Source: Plectosphaerella cucumerina (Eukaryota; Ascomycota; Sordariomycetes; Glomerellales; Plectosphaerellaceae). Taken from it: DNA of 64,000 nt. Position 1 is the first letter of the stretch; every line of letters starts with the position of its first letter. The stretch spans positions 496,001 through 560,000 of the forward strand of contig JAGPXD010000002.1 in NCBI GenBank assembly GCA_020746995.1, read 5' to 3'. The notes under the pieces are model-generated. The model ran no database searches. It saw only the letters and a program-made list of their open reading frames with translations, and was not told the origin of the DNA. The position numbers and the translations under genes are program-made. Positions 10,032 through 21,245 of this stretch are shown piece after piece.

Positions 10032-13000
10032 TTTGAAGACAAGTGTGTCGAAACGAAAGATGGAATTGAAATTAAATCGATGATGAAGTTCGGGCAGTTG
10101 AAACTGAGCGCCTATTCCGGATTCATGGTCAGCAAGAACTCCCGCAAATGCTACAAGGTGTGAATAGACGAGAGAAAGGCCAGGGCAAGTCCCGAGCCGT
10201 TGGTTCGGGAGGACGTCCAAATGCCGCATTGATTCACGCCATGGCCTGAATCCCGAGAGGGCGGACGGGGAGTACGGGTGTGGAGGTGTGATAGTGATTG
10301 ATGTGATGGGACGACCCGGCACCGGGACCACGACTCTTCCCTCTGGGTATTTTGGGCTGTGGTGCTGCCACCTCGACTCTGCGCTCACCTAATCCGATAT
10401 ACCGACACTGCGAGGCACGGTGTGTTTCGTCGTTGTAGATCTGAGTGTCGAAGAAGCCGGTTTCCTCCTTCGCAAAGAGCGTGATATCCTCAGTCGTCCC
10501 TGACTCTCCGGGTAGTTATCGTCGTCGCTGTTGGGATACGTATAATGGCACGGCGTCGGATGTTGCTGTGGTCGTCGTCGTCGTCGTCGCTGTGCTGTCG
10601 GCTGAGCACTGATCGATTACCGTCGTCGTCCTGGACGAGCCGAGTCGAGTCGTTGTCGAGGGGGGGAAACTGGACTGGACACGACGCGACGAGGGACAGG
10701 CAGCACCTGGGATTACAAGGTGGATTTGGGCGGGCGGCGAGAAGGGGTGCACGGGGGTTTTGTTGGTCTGGCCCCCGTTGGTGAGATTGGATCTGTGTGG
10801 AACGGGCGAGTGGGAATGGAGGGGGGGGATGATGGAAAAAGGGACAACCGGAAGAGGGAGAAGACGCTTGCTGGGGCCTGGGGGGGGAGGAAGAGCAGAG
10901 AGGAGCGCGAGCTGGACTGGTGTGTGGATTGGCTCATTACGGGCAGGGGTGTCCCCAGCTCGCCTGGGCGAGGGAAGGCATCCCAGACGGGGAAGGACTT
11001 GAGACCAGGGAACGGCAAGGGGCCGGGGTGGGCGACGGCCGCAAGGGGAGGGGGTGGTCGAGAAGGGGGGGCGGGGCCGCTCCTAGGCCCGTCAGTCGTC
11101 GCTGCCGAATCACTGGCTGATGCCAGGGGCTGGCGTCTCGCACTGTGTCGCTGGCGTTGCAGCCCTAATGCCTGGCCTGGCCCGGCCACTTGAACCCGGC
11201 CAGCGGGGGCTACTGAGACCCGAGCCAGTTCGCCCGTCCGCGTTCAGCAGTTCGCTGAGGGTGCTGTACCAGTGAACGGGCCCCCGGGCGACCCAGTCCT
11301 CGGGGCTGGTCCCAAGGGAAAGACACTGCACGCTGCTTGCTGCTCGCTGTCATTGGATTTGGGGACGCTCGCCCCCCCCCCCTCCTTCGTCTCTCTCCCT
11401 TCACTCCGATGGAAGGGATGGCGCGAAACGTGCGCTGTCCTGACCGCTGGGAAATCCCAGAACCCAGAGCGCCGGAGCCGACCAGCCATTGGCCGAGTCA
11501 TTAATGCAAGCCTTTTGAACAAAGGAAGAATGGACGAGTGACGATCCTTCCATTCGGATGTCGCAGCACCGACTGGCAATCGATGCGAGAAATGTCGGGA
11601 CATGACAACTCTTTTTGCTTGCGGTGCTTTTGGGTTGGGCAATCAATCGGACGACGGTTGAAGCCCCCCGGACACTAGGCGCCTGGCTGGCAGCAGACTT
11701 TCCACGCTCAGCACGCTCGCCATCCATCCGCCCCGGCTCACTCGCTCTCAACCTCAATCCTCCAGCATCTCAGCGCGAGCACCAGCGCCCGAGGCCACAC
11801 GCCAGAGCAGCCCCCCTGCCCGGTCTTCTGTCCGCCGCAAGTCAACCTGAATACTCGTATTTGTGCCCTCCCGGCCCCCCGTGCGGGTTCAGGCTCGCAC
11901 GGCTATCGAGGGGCGCCCCCCGGAAAAGGGTCTACTGCCAGATGGAGGCCTAGCGCGCACATGGGTCCAGCGATGTGAGCCGCGTGAGGGCGGCACGGGT
12001 GACGGCTTGGACGGCACCCACCAGTACAGGGTGCGGGGGGCCCTCTGGTGTGGCTTGGCAGCCGCACGCCGGCGGGGGCTTGAGGGGGGCAAGCCCAGGG
12101 ATCCGGGCCAGGGTGGCTGCCAATTGCTGCCAGGCCAGCCAGGGTACCTTAGGAACCCGCGTATTCGTCGCACTCACTCCACGGCCACTGCGTGCTGCTT
12201 GGGACGGACGACGGACGGAACGGTCTCTGCAGGGAGGGCGAGAGGAGCGTGGAAATGGGTCCGCACCAGCGTCGTGCGAGGCGCCGTTTTGGGCATGGCT
12301 CGCCCAGATCCCGGTGGGCGCCATCCCCCAACCGACTTTCTCGACAACATCTGCCATTCGCCGGGCCGGCCTCGTGGAGGCTGTGGTTCGTCAGCGGCCA
12401 CCCATCGTGGGGCCTCGCAGCCAGTCAAGCCAGTCAACAGCCAGCCAGCCGCCTTGCTTGCCAATACCAGGCTTGCCAGGCAAGCCAAGTAACTTGTAGT
12501 TTGTCCAGCTTGCATACAACTCGAGCTTCTCGCGTCGCCACCCACGCAAGGGTCTCACCTGTCGAAAAGCCAAAGAGAAATGGAAGTTCGGGGCCTTGCT
12601 CCAGTGCCCAGACCAAGACCAGAACCCCGGCTCTTTACCCTGTCGAAGGAAACGGCGGCTCCACGGGGACAGTGCGCGGACCCCCGTCCGGACTTCGGCC
12701 TGGATGGTGGTTGACGCTGTGAGGTGGCAGCAGAGCGGGTGGAAGCAAGTCCGAGTTTTGGCGCACGCTGTCAGTTCGCCGCATGCCTGTACTTTGTACA
12801 GTGCTTGCATAGCATGTATGTGCAGTGTTGTGCATCCAGATCCTTCTCCTCTCCAGACCGGCGTCTTGCACAACCCGAGCCTTGTTCACCCTGGGGGCCT
12901 GGAGCGAGCCGTGGCCAGCGTTGTGTCACCAGGCGGCGTCTCAGTCATAGAGACAAAACGGAAGCGCTGGCATCGATGCCTTTTGCCGACCTACCACGCT

Positions 13001-16000
13001 GTAAGATCGAGGACGGCCTCGGGGCGTGCACACAGCACTACCGTCTCCCACGGGGCCTTCACGGTACCCCGGGCCCCTAGAACAAGAACAAAAATGGGGG
13101 AGGATTGGATGATGCGGGAGATTGACGCCCCCCCCTTGACCGGGAAAGGTTTCCTTCTGGAATGGCGCCGGAATCAAGGGCCCTCCCATCTGCTTGTCCC
13201 CGAACGGGAAGTCGGGGTGTCCCTGCCATTGAACCTAGGCTTCCTAGGGACGGCTTGGGGGACCAGATGATGCATCATATCTGGACTTGCTGCGGGCGCT
13301 CTGCACACAGACTCACGGTGGTGGGGGCGCCATGTCTCAGTATCGGCCGTCTTGCCCAGACCATCCGCGTGAGTTGCAGGGAGCTGTATGGCAGGAATAC
13401 GGGATTTCCTGATAAATCTCCGCACCTCGAGACGCCTCATCGTGCTTTGTGAGTTGCACGTCAGCAAGCCATCGACTGGCAGTACCGGCGAGCCGGGGAC
13501 AATGGGCGTCTCGGCCTGGCCTCGGGGCCTGGTTTGGTGGCAAGATCGCGCGCTGCCCCTTTTTTTTCGCTATGCTGGGACCTGTCGCAGCCTGGTCTGG
13601 CCGTGTCTCTCTTGCGGCATGTACAAGTACCTTCAGCTGGATCTTGTTCATTCGGTGACGAGGCGGGGACAGCAGGTCTCACTGTCTCTGCTGGACCGGG
13701 ACAGGAGAACGACGCATGCGGCAGAGAACCCAGGACGAGACCCGGGGGACCGCAATTGTTCATTCCAGGTCCACGGCTCGGCCTGCGCTTATTCGTAGAC
13801 GGACTCGGAGACGTTTGTCTCCTGGTCATCGGGAAACCTGGTTGTCTCGACCTTTGTCCGCCGAGTGACCTGGAGATGCCGATGGCCCCCCTCCTCCCTG
13901 CTTTGCTGAGACAGCGTCAAGACCCCGGTCGATGGTCTGCCGGGGGAGAGAGTGGGCGAAGGGGTAGGGGCGGAACGTTGGCCGTCCCCTGTCTGCAGTT
14001 GCGTTGCGTAACTTGCGTTGCATGTGTGTGTACTTACAGTAGGCGGATGAATGACAGGTCAGGTCCCCTGCCTTACTGTGAGTACAGTCCAGACCTCGGG
14101 GTCGTGAAATAAAGTGTGCGATGTCAGCTTGCATGGGATGGCATCCCAAGAATGGCGTCGATCGATGGAGGCCGAGTGCGATTTAGAGATGCGGTCGCTC
14201 GATGGCTTGATGAGATGACGACAGGCGCTGGCATTGGCCGTGCATAAGGTTAGGCGGCTCAAGCCAGCCATCCGATCGTGACACTGGACTGGCAGAGACG
14301 GAGGCGCGTGCGGACTCGGGCCGGCCTAGGTAGGTACAACCTGGAAGTTCAATTTGGAACGCCAACATTCAGACACCGCTTCTTCGTCCTCCGATATCAA
14401 TAAGAGACCTAGCGTTCCCGAGTCAGGGAGATGGGGGGATTGCGGAAAACCTGACCTGGAAAGGCGACATTCCGTCCCTCCAGCCTTGCCAGTCGGGGCT
14501 CGGGGGCAAGACACTAATATTTAGCAGTGGTAAGGTACTTGTAAACTCGTACTGGGGCGGTGGAACCTGCCTGCCCTGCCTTGTCTGCCTCCTGCTTCGC
14601 TTGTCAATAGACGCCGCAAATCAGCGCGGGAAGGGCAGCGGAACGGAAACCTAAATCGCCATTGGCCCCGCCGCAGCGACGCTCACCCGTGAATGTGACC
14701 CGCCAAGCCCCCGGCTAGCGTGGGTGGGCTCACCTCACTCTTGCACCTCGAGGCAGGGACTCCCCAGGAACGCCTTCCCAACTTCCAAGGCCAGGTCGTC
14801 CCACGGCGCAGGGAAGGTATGACTAACAAACGCCTGTTCTTTCCAGAAGGCACACAGTGCTAGCTGCTCCCGCGATGGCTCGGGCTAAAGTCTCGCCTCA
14901 ATCGCCAACACCGTTCTGCTGTGTCGGATCGGGTCCCCGTCATCCACCTCATCGTCAGCGATAGCCTCTCTTGTTGTCTCACCCGCATCCGGCGCCTCAG
15001 AAGAACGGCTGTTTTAACCAGTTCGTAGGTGTGTATTCATCGTTCGTCAGCCGTTGGCCAGGCACTCACTGAAAATAGCATCCACCTTTTTCTTTCTGCG
15101 TAACACGCCCCGAGACCTTCCAGCTTGAAGCATTCCAGTCCAGTCCAGCCAGCAATAGCAACAACAGCGGCGGCAACAGCGACAGAGTCAGAGCAGGCCG
15201 GGTTTCGGGGTTCGGGGCTTCAATTTCTCGTCTCGAGTCAAGTCACGACACGGCCGAGCGCACGCACTCTCCGCTTCCGGCCCTTTTGCCTCGGCGGACC
15301 ACCAACGAAACCTCCGGGGACCTGGGTCTGGGTCTGCCCCTGTCTTGTCTCTGCCAACAGACCACCAGGACTTGCGTGCATCCGCTCATCTCGACCGTTT
15401 CGTTCCTCCGCCGCGTCGTCGGGACCAGACCTGCACCAACAGCCTGGCATGGACTGTTCCATCTCCATGGTTCCTTCAAGACAGCGCCGCGGTCGCCGGC
15501 CACTCGGTGTCGGCAGCAGGGTTCCTCCTGAAGAATGAACCCCGAAAATGTGGCCGTCGTGGCATGAGATGAAGCGCCTCGACGCACAACTCGCTCACCG
15601 TGTGACCACCGACCGACCGACAGTCCAGGGGGAGAGGCAGACTGGCAAGACTGGATTGCCAGTTGTAGTGGTGGGCTGGAGTGGACGACGGGCTGGTCGC
15701 TGCCCAGCATGAGACATTGCAAGCGAGAGAATGCTGTGCAACCCACCACAGACCGCACAAACCACCCCTCGCCGTCACGCCGCCCAGCACACAACCTCTG
15801 CCAGAGTCTTGTGCTGCATGCACGCAGGGCAATGCTTGCCTCGCTCGGGATTTATCCGCGCCGCTCGCTCTCTCGCCGCCAGGAGCAAGCAAAAGAGCCA
15901 AGCACGTCACCAGCCAGCCTATATTGTTTGCCTGGCAAAACCGCACGATACTACCTCACGGCTCGGCTGTTCGGCCACGGCGGCTCCGTGCATCTTTACA

Positions 16001-18059
16001 GCGTCACGTTTCCAGACGCACCACAACAGACAAGGTGTTCGCCCTCTTGCTCCCTCTCGCCCGCAATGTCGCCATCGCGCAGTCCAGTCCGGTACTGGGT
16101 TCGCCTGGTCGCTTCACCCGCTCGCTCTCCCCTCGTCACCGTGCAACCCGGCATCGTTCCACGCGATGTCTCTGATGACTACAGCCTTGGGCCCTGCGCA
16201 GCTCGGGACCTCATCGCAAGCGAGCGGGTATCACAGCCGTAGACATGTTTCGCTTGGCTGGGTCTCCCCGCGCCGCATCCACCGCTCCCCCGGGGCATAA
16301 TCCTCCTGAATATCGGACTTGACCACGTCTTGAAGGTCGGGCCCGTAGGATCGTGTGAGACGGGGTACCGTCCTGGCGCCGGGCATGGCCAACTGAAGAC
16401 TTTGACATGATGTTGATAGAGTCGCCAAACTTCCCTCACTCGACCGACGTACCTCTCCTCTCGTCGGCATCCGCAGAGGACCGATGTTAGACGAGCCGCC
16501 ACGACTCTCCGTGCCGCCCAAGAAGTGCAACATAGCCGTATCCACGTTCCATGCGGGTATCCGAGATCTGGGCAGATGGCCGCATCTTGTATATCCCCCC
16601 CTCTCTTCGGAGACCGGAGTCAAGGTACCAGAGCCGAGGAAATGCTTCCCTTCGCGCACCGGCCACTTGATGAACCTCCAATGTTTCCGTCTCATCTTTT
16701 CTAGAAGGCTTGCCCGTGCTCTCGTCAGTCCGACATGGCGGTCCATGTGGCGTGATACTCGTGCCCGGGCCCTCCTCCGTGCCCGACCTCCACCCCGCCG
16801 GCGATGCGTTCCACCTCCTGCGGCACCGCATCGGACCACTCGACGTCAACGGACATGCATCATCGGCGCTAGGCGTGGGCCGTTCCCCCTCCCCCTCGCC
16901 CCTACATACCGGGTGAAGAATTCGTGAGATCGATTCGGGGTGATCATTCCGTCCCCTCTCTGCTCCGACGTCGAATCACCGCCCGGGGCCGGGTCTCGCG
17001 ATCAGTCGTTTCGAGCGGTTGCCCGCAGCCCAGGGGGCCAGAGGCGGGTAGTACGACATTTGGGGGGAGGGCGACACGGCTGGGCTTAGTCGACGTCGTG
17101 CGCGGAGCGGAGGGGGGACTTCGAGGCGGTGGATCTCGTGCGACGGCGATGAAGACGAGGCGGCAGCGGAGCACGGGAGATGTGAGCTGTCGTATTTTCG
17201 GGCGGCTCGTTTGTAGAGGAAGGAGAGGGGAGAGGAGGAGGCTCTTGATGCTCAGCTAGGGCGTTGGTGGTGAGTCTGGGAGATCTTGCTGGGGCCACTG
17301 AACTCAGGGCACTCGTATTCTCGGGTCGTGCTGGCCTGCTCCCGAGACAGGTCGTGGCACCGTCAGGGCGAGAGGAGATGATCCAAGCTCGGGGTTGGCT
17401 TTCTACATGATGTCAGAACCATCGTCACCAAGGGAAGAGCATGTTTTCTCGCACAATTGAATAGCTCTTGGGACTGGACTGGGAGTTTGTGCTGAGTAAC
17501 AATGTTCGTCGGGTGTATCTTGTCCAGGTGGCTGCTTGAAAGATATGTAGAGTTGTATTTTACAGATAGGTAGCATGTGACGAGGTCCTCAGCAGCACCA
17601 CGTAGTCTCCAGTCATGCTAGGAACATTCATCATCTCTAGCCAGAAAGAGTCAGAAGCAGCAACATGTCCATGAACTAAACGATCAAGCGGAAGAATACA
17701 GAAGATATATCATAGAGATGAGTGGGAAAGAGCAATTACAGTCGAAGGCTGAGGAAATGTTTTCACACAATTGACATTGCAGGCATCAGCTTTGTCAAAC
17801 AACAACGCATAAGTTGTGATGTTTCGTTTTCAATGCACATGTGAATCAGAGTGTTTGGCTTCAGTGTTAACCTGTATTATGCTTTCAAATCCTTCCCAAC
17901 ATTACAAAACTCCGGCTCGGTGCAAGGCCATCATTCCACTTCCAATAACTCATATTGTATATGCCATAACAATCATATTCCCAACGTATTCAGACGTGGG
18001 GAAGTTCCAAAAACAATGCTCATACCAGGGGTATTATGTTGCAAAAAAGTGATCGTCGC
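10032..18059. other. 8-kb region upstream of veA without a recognisable gene
   Basis: Both strands contain only short frames (up to about 225 aa) of low-complexity composition, with no domain, no chain of exons joined by splice sites, and no RNA gene I could recognise. The region is GC-rich to about 17.3 kb and then clearly more AT-rich at 17.4-18.0 kb, next to the 3' end of the opsin-like gene. It may contain the long leader and regulatory DNA of veA or a non-coding transcript. Confidence 0.4.
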
Positions 18060-19210
18060 TTAGACGTATTGCTGGCCAGGAGCAGCGTTGTTGACGGGGA
18101 CACCGCCGGTGGTGCCCGTAGGGCCGTGGCCGTGACCGGAGTTGTAGCCAGCACCGCCGTGGGTGGGGCCGGTCGTGGTGTTGTCGTATCCGCCGGCAAC
18201 ACCGTTGTTGTAACCAGCCGTGTTGCCTCCGACCATGGGGTCGGCGGTCGCACCAGCGCCGGTAGCAGTGCCCGTGTGGCCGTGGCCGTGGTGGCCGTGA
18301 CCGGAGGTCGCGGCAGCGCCGACTCCGACAGCGGCAGCCTTCTCGGGGAAGTTACCACCACGGGCGACACGGCCGTACTGGGTGAAGTTGAGGTTCAGGG
18401 TGTTGTAGTCCCAGCGGCGGGACAGGATAAGGAAGCCGATGGCAAGGCCGGGGACGAAGAGGATGTCGAGGATGCCGAACCAAATCATGCTTCCGGTGAC
18501 GCTGATGCGGTTGCCACCGTCGGTGAGGCCCCATCCGAGGACGTACATGAACCAGAGGAAGGCGACGGCACCGCTGAACATGGTGTGGTGGCCGCTGATG
18601 CCAACACGCGAGGCACCGCGACGGCCGTCGAGCACAAAGGCGTTGACGATGAGGTAGAGCCAGGCCAGAAGGCCGAGGACGAAGAAACCCCACTTGTAAT
18701 TCGTCTGGGTGAAGGCGGCAACAAGGAAAGAGATGATCCAGACCCAGGTCAGGGCGACGTTGAAGAAGATGGTGGCCCAGGAGACGCCTGATGCAAGGCC
18801 GAGGGCGATGACGACGACGGGGAAGCTGACGACCCAGTGGACATACTTCGCCCAGTAAATCTGGCGGGTGAGGGCGCGGCCGGTCTGGTTGGCCTGAGTG
18901 ACGACCTCGTATGCGAGGCCGGAGGCTTGGGCGAAGTAGGTGATTGTGCCGACGAGGAGGGCGATGGAGAAGAGGTAGTGGAAGATCTTCTCGTTGTGGA
19001 AGGGGCGCATGGAGAGGACGGCGACGGCGATCTGGTGGCGTGTTAAATGGGGGAAGCAACAGGGGATGGAGGAAGACGTACGAAGGAGACCAGGAAGATG
19101 GCGGTCACGGCCCAGAGCCAGCTTGATCCGCCGGTGCTGAGAACATCATCGCCGAGCTGGGGCCCGTTGTGGGAGAGGGCGGCGTTGCGTGCCGCGAGCA
19201 TGGCGTCCAT
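18060..19210 (-). CDS. Seven-TM opsin-related / HSP30-like membrane protein, 366 aa
   Basis: Exon 1 is 19210-19082 and exon 2 is 19031-18060. The 50-nt intron (GTACGT..CAG, phase 0) joins LVSF|IAVAVLSMRPF. Seven hydrophobic segments start near WLWAVTAIFLVSF (about 31) and end with SMIWFGILDILFVPGLAIGF (about 225-245). The arrangement matches the fungal Hsp30/Mrh1/Yro2 and opsin-related (ORP) branch of microbial rhodopsins. In light-driven opsins helix G carries the retinal Schiff-base lysine after an LD..A stretch. Here the equivalent position in LDILFVPG is not lysine, so a retinal chromophore is unlikely. The C-terminal tail (about 270-366) is rich in Gly, His, Thr and Asn (GHGHHGHGHTGT). 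Yeast relatives are plasma-membrane proteins induced by stress or weak acid. A TATAAAA box lies about 170 nt upstream of the ATG. Confidence 0.9.
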
Positions 19211-21245
19211 GGCTGAGAGTGTGTGTTGTGTGTGTAATCGGTGCTGACACGGATGACAAGGACGAACAAACTTCGCCTGAAGGTGTGGAAGCAAGCAACT
19301 TGGTGTTGGTGTTTCGTCGGGGGGATGTTCTGATGAGAAAACGAGAGGTGAAGGCAGACGAGGGTGGTGGTATCCAGGGTTTTATACGACAACCACACGT
19401 CTGGCCGACGTCAAGATTGCTCCATGCCAGCTGCTCTATGACGGTGCCCCGGGCCCCGGTGCAAGAAAAAAAAACCTTCATTTCCCTGCCGTGACCCGGA
19501 CGCGGTGAGGCATGGGGAGGAGCAGCACGTACCCGGGCGAGTTGACGGAGAGGGGCCCATTGGACGGAGCGGACGGCCAACTGCCTCCAAGGTGCCGAAG
19601 CCGGGCAACAGACGCACGGTCAAGGCCAGCCAAGAGGGAGATGAGGGTCCCCCTCCCGGAGCCGTTGGTCCTGTTCTTGGCCTGTTTATCTCTGGCTGCA
19701 GGGCTGGACGGGGGGGGCACTTGGTGTTTCGTGTGGTGCTGTCAGGATGTAGGAAGATGATGTCGATGGGCGGGAATGCGAATCAGATGCCGGCGGACCA
19801 TGTCCTCCTGGGTGATGGATGGGTGTAGCGGAAGCTGCAGGGACAGCGAGCAGGCTCGGCAGACGACGGGCCTGTCATTGCAGGGGGCGTCGTATGCTGG
19901 TAGCAAGGGAAAAAAGGCACGCTTGTCCGTCCCGGCACGAAGGGTCCGCGTATCTAGACCTCTGCCACATGCCATTTTTTTCTTCTTCTTTTTTCTATTT
20001 CCGATTTTCATCTGCAAGCAGCGAATTTTCAACAGCAGTCATGTCCCCGTGGTCTGGTTCGATCTGGGTGACCTCATGGTGACTTGACCCGATGCCCAGA
20101 CTGCCAAGGGGGGTGATCACGGTCCACACAGCGGCTCGCGTGATGGAGAATCGCGAATTGTATCCACGACCAAGGCTGAATGGGGCTCCGCTTGTGATGA
20201 CATGCCGAGCGTCACATCCTTGTTCGAAGCCAGGGTGATTGGGATGGATATCGGCGATGGCGTTCCTATTCTTCATCCGGGCCCGGAGTTTTCGACGAGG
20301 GCTGGTGTGAGAGGCTGACGGATGTGATGCCAGTATCAAAGCTCGTGTCACCAAGCAGACGTCATGTTGGAGTTTGCAGGTTAGCTGCTCGATGCATGCA
20401 TATTCAGTCAGTCCAGACCACCTCGCACGCTAGATCAGATGTCTGCTCATTTGCATGGGGGTAACTTTGACAGACAGCCATGACAATATGGTTAGCAAGG
20501 GAATAGACATTTATTTCGTTTGTGATTACACAATTCTCAATCCAGGCTTCTCACAAATCAAGTACCTTTGCAAAGAACCGGCTCATCCGGCTCATGACAG
20601 ACAGACACAACACATCCACGAGACGGAACGGGCGGAATACTCTGCCAGCAACGTTCGAATCAAGGAGCCTCACCGGGGGGCGGCTGCTGCACCACGGGAC
20701 GGGAGTTGCGTTGCTCCAGGTTGCAGTGCAGCAGCGCTAAAGCCCGGCACTTCAGCGTCCCCTGTCGACATCCCGTCATGCGGGCATCATCCTCCCAAAG
20801 ACCCGCGCCACTACGCCACTGCCACTACGCCACCCGTGACGACCACACTCCCACTCACACTACTCAAACGTCGGTCCTGGACTGGCCCCTTTGCATGGAA
20901 ATTCAAGTTCACATCTTGAAAAGCCGGCGTTGCATCCGACCAGACAAAAACCACCCATGGCGTGACGAGTCGAGTTGTCTGACGTGGTTATCGCCGTGAC
21001 CAACCAATTCCATCACCGATGTCAGTACTAGTATGTTCCAAAGGCCAGCCATGAGGCTTCAGGTTGGTCAAGTCAGCATGTGCAGAAAGGCTTCAAGTGT
21101 ACTACCATCTCGATACACATCCTTTAACGGGCGCAAGCCGCTGTGGCGCAGCATAGAGTCCCTCAAATCACGCCGCCCTCCTCACAGCCTCGACTCCCCC
21201 ACGAACCGCGAGGTTTTTATATCGCCTTAGTAGCGCCTTCCTTCC
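19211..21245. other. Intergenic region upstream of the opsin/HSP30-like gene
   Basis: About 2 kb between two minus-strand genes. It holds the promoter of the opsin-like gene and the 3' flank of the GID subunit. No coding frame with recognisable features was seen; a T-rich tract lies at about 19976-20000. Confidence 0.5.
19380..19386 (-). promoter_or_regulatory. TATA box of the opsin/HSP30-like gene
   Basis: TATAAAA on the minus strand, about 170 nt upstream of the ATG at 19210. A clear TATA box fits a strongly inducible stress-type gene. Confidence 0.5.

Noticed and set aside
9864..10388. In-frame upstream ATG that would extend VeA by about 119 residues
   Set aside because: The extension does not resemble velvet proteins. 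The family normally starts shortly before the SR.TK.GR block, which fits ATG 10031.
12596..13270. 224-codon plus-strand frame in the veA upstream region
   Set aside because: No motif and overlapping frames of similar length on both strands; typical of GC-rich non-coding DNA.
16231..16839. 202-codon minus-strand frame
   Set aside because: Arg-rich and featureless, and competing frames exist on the other strand.
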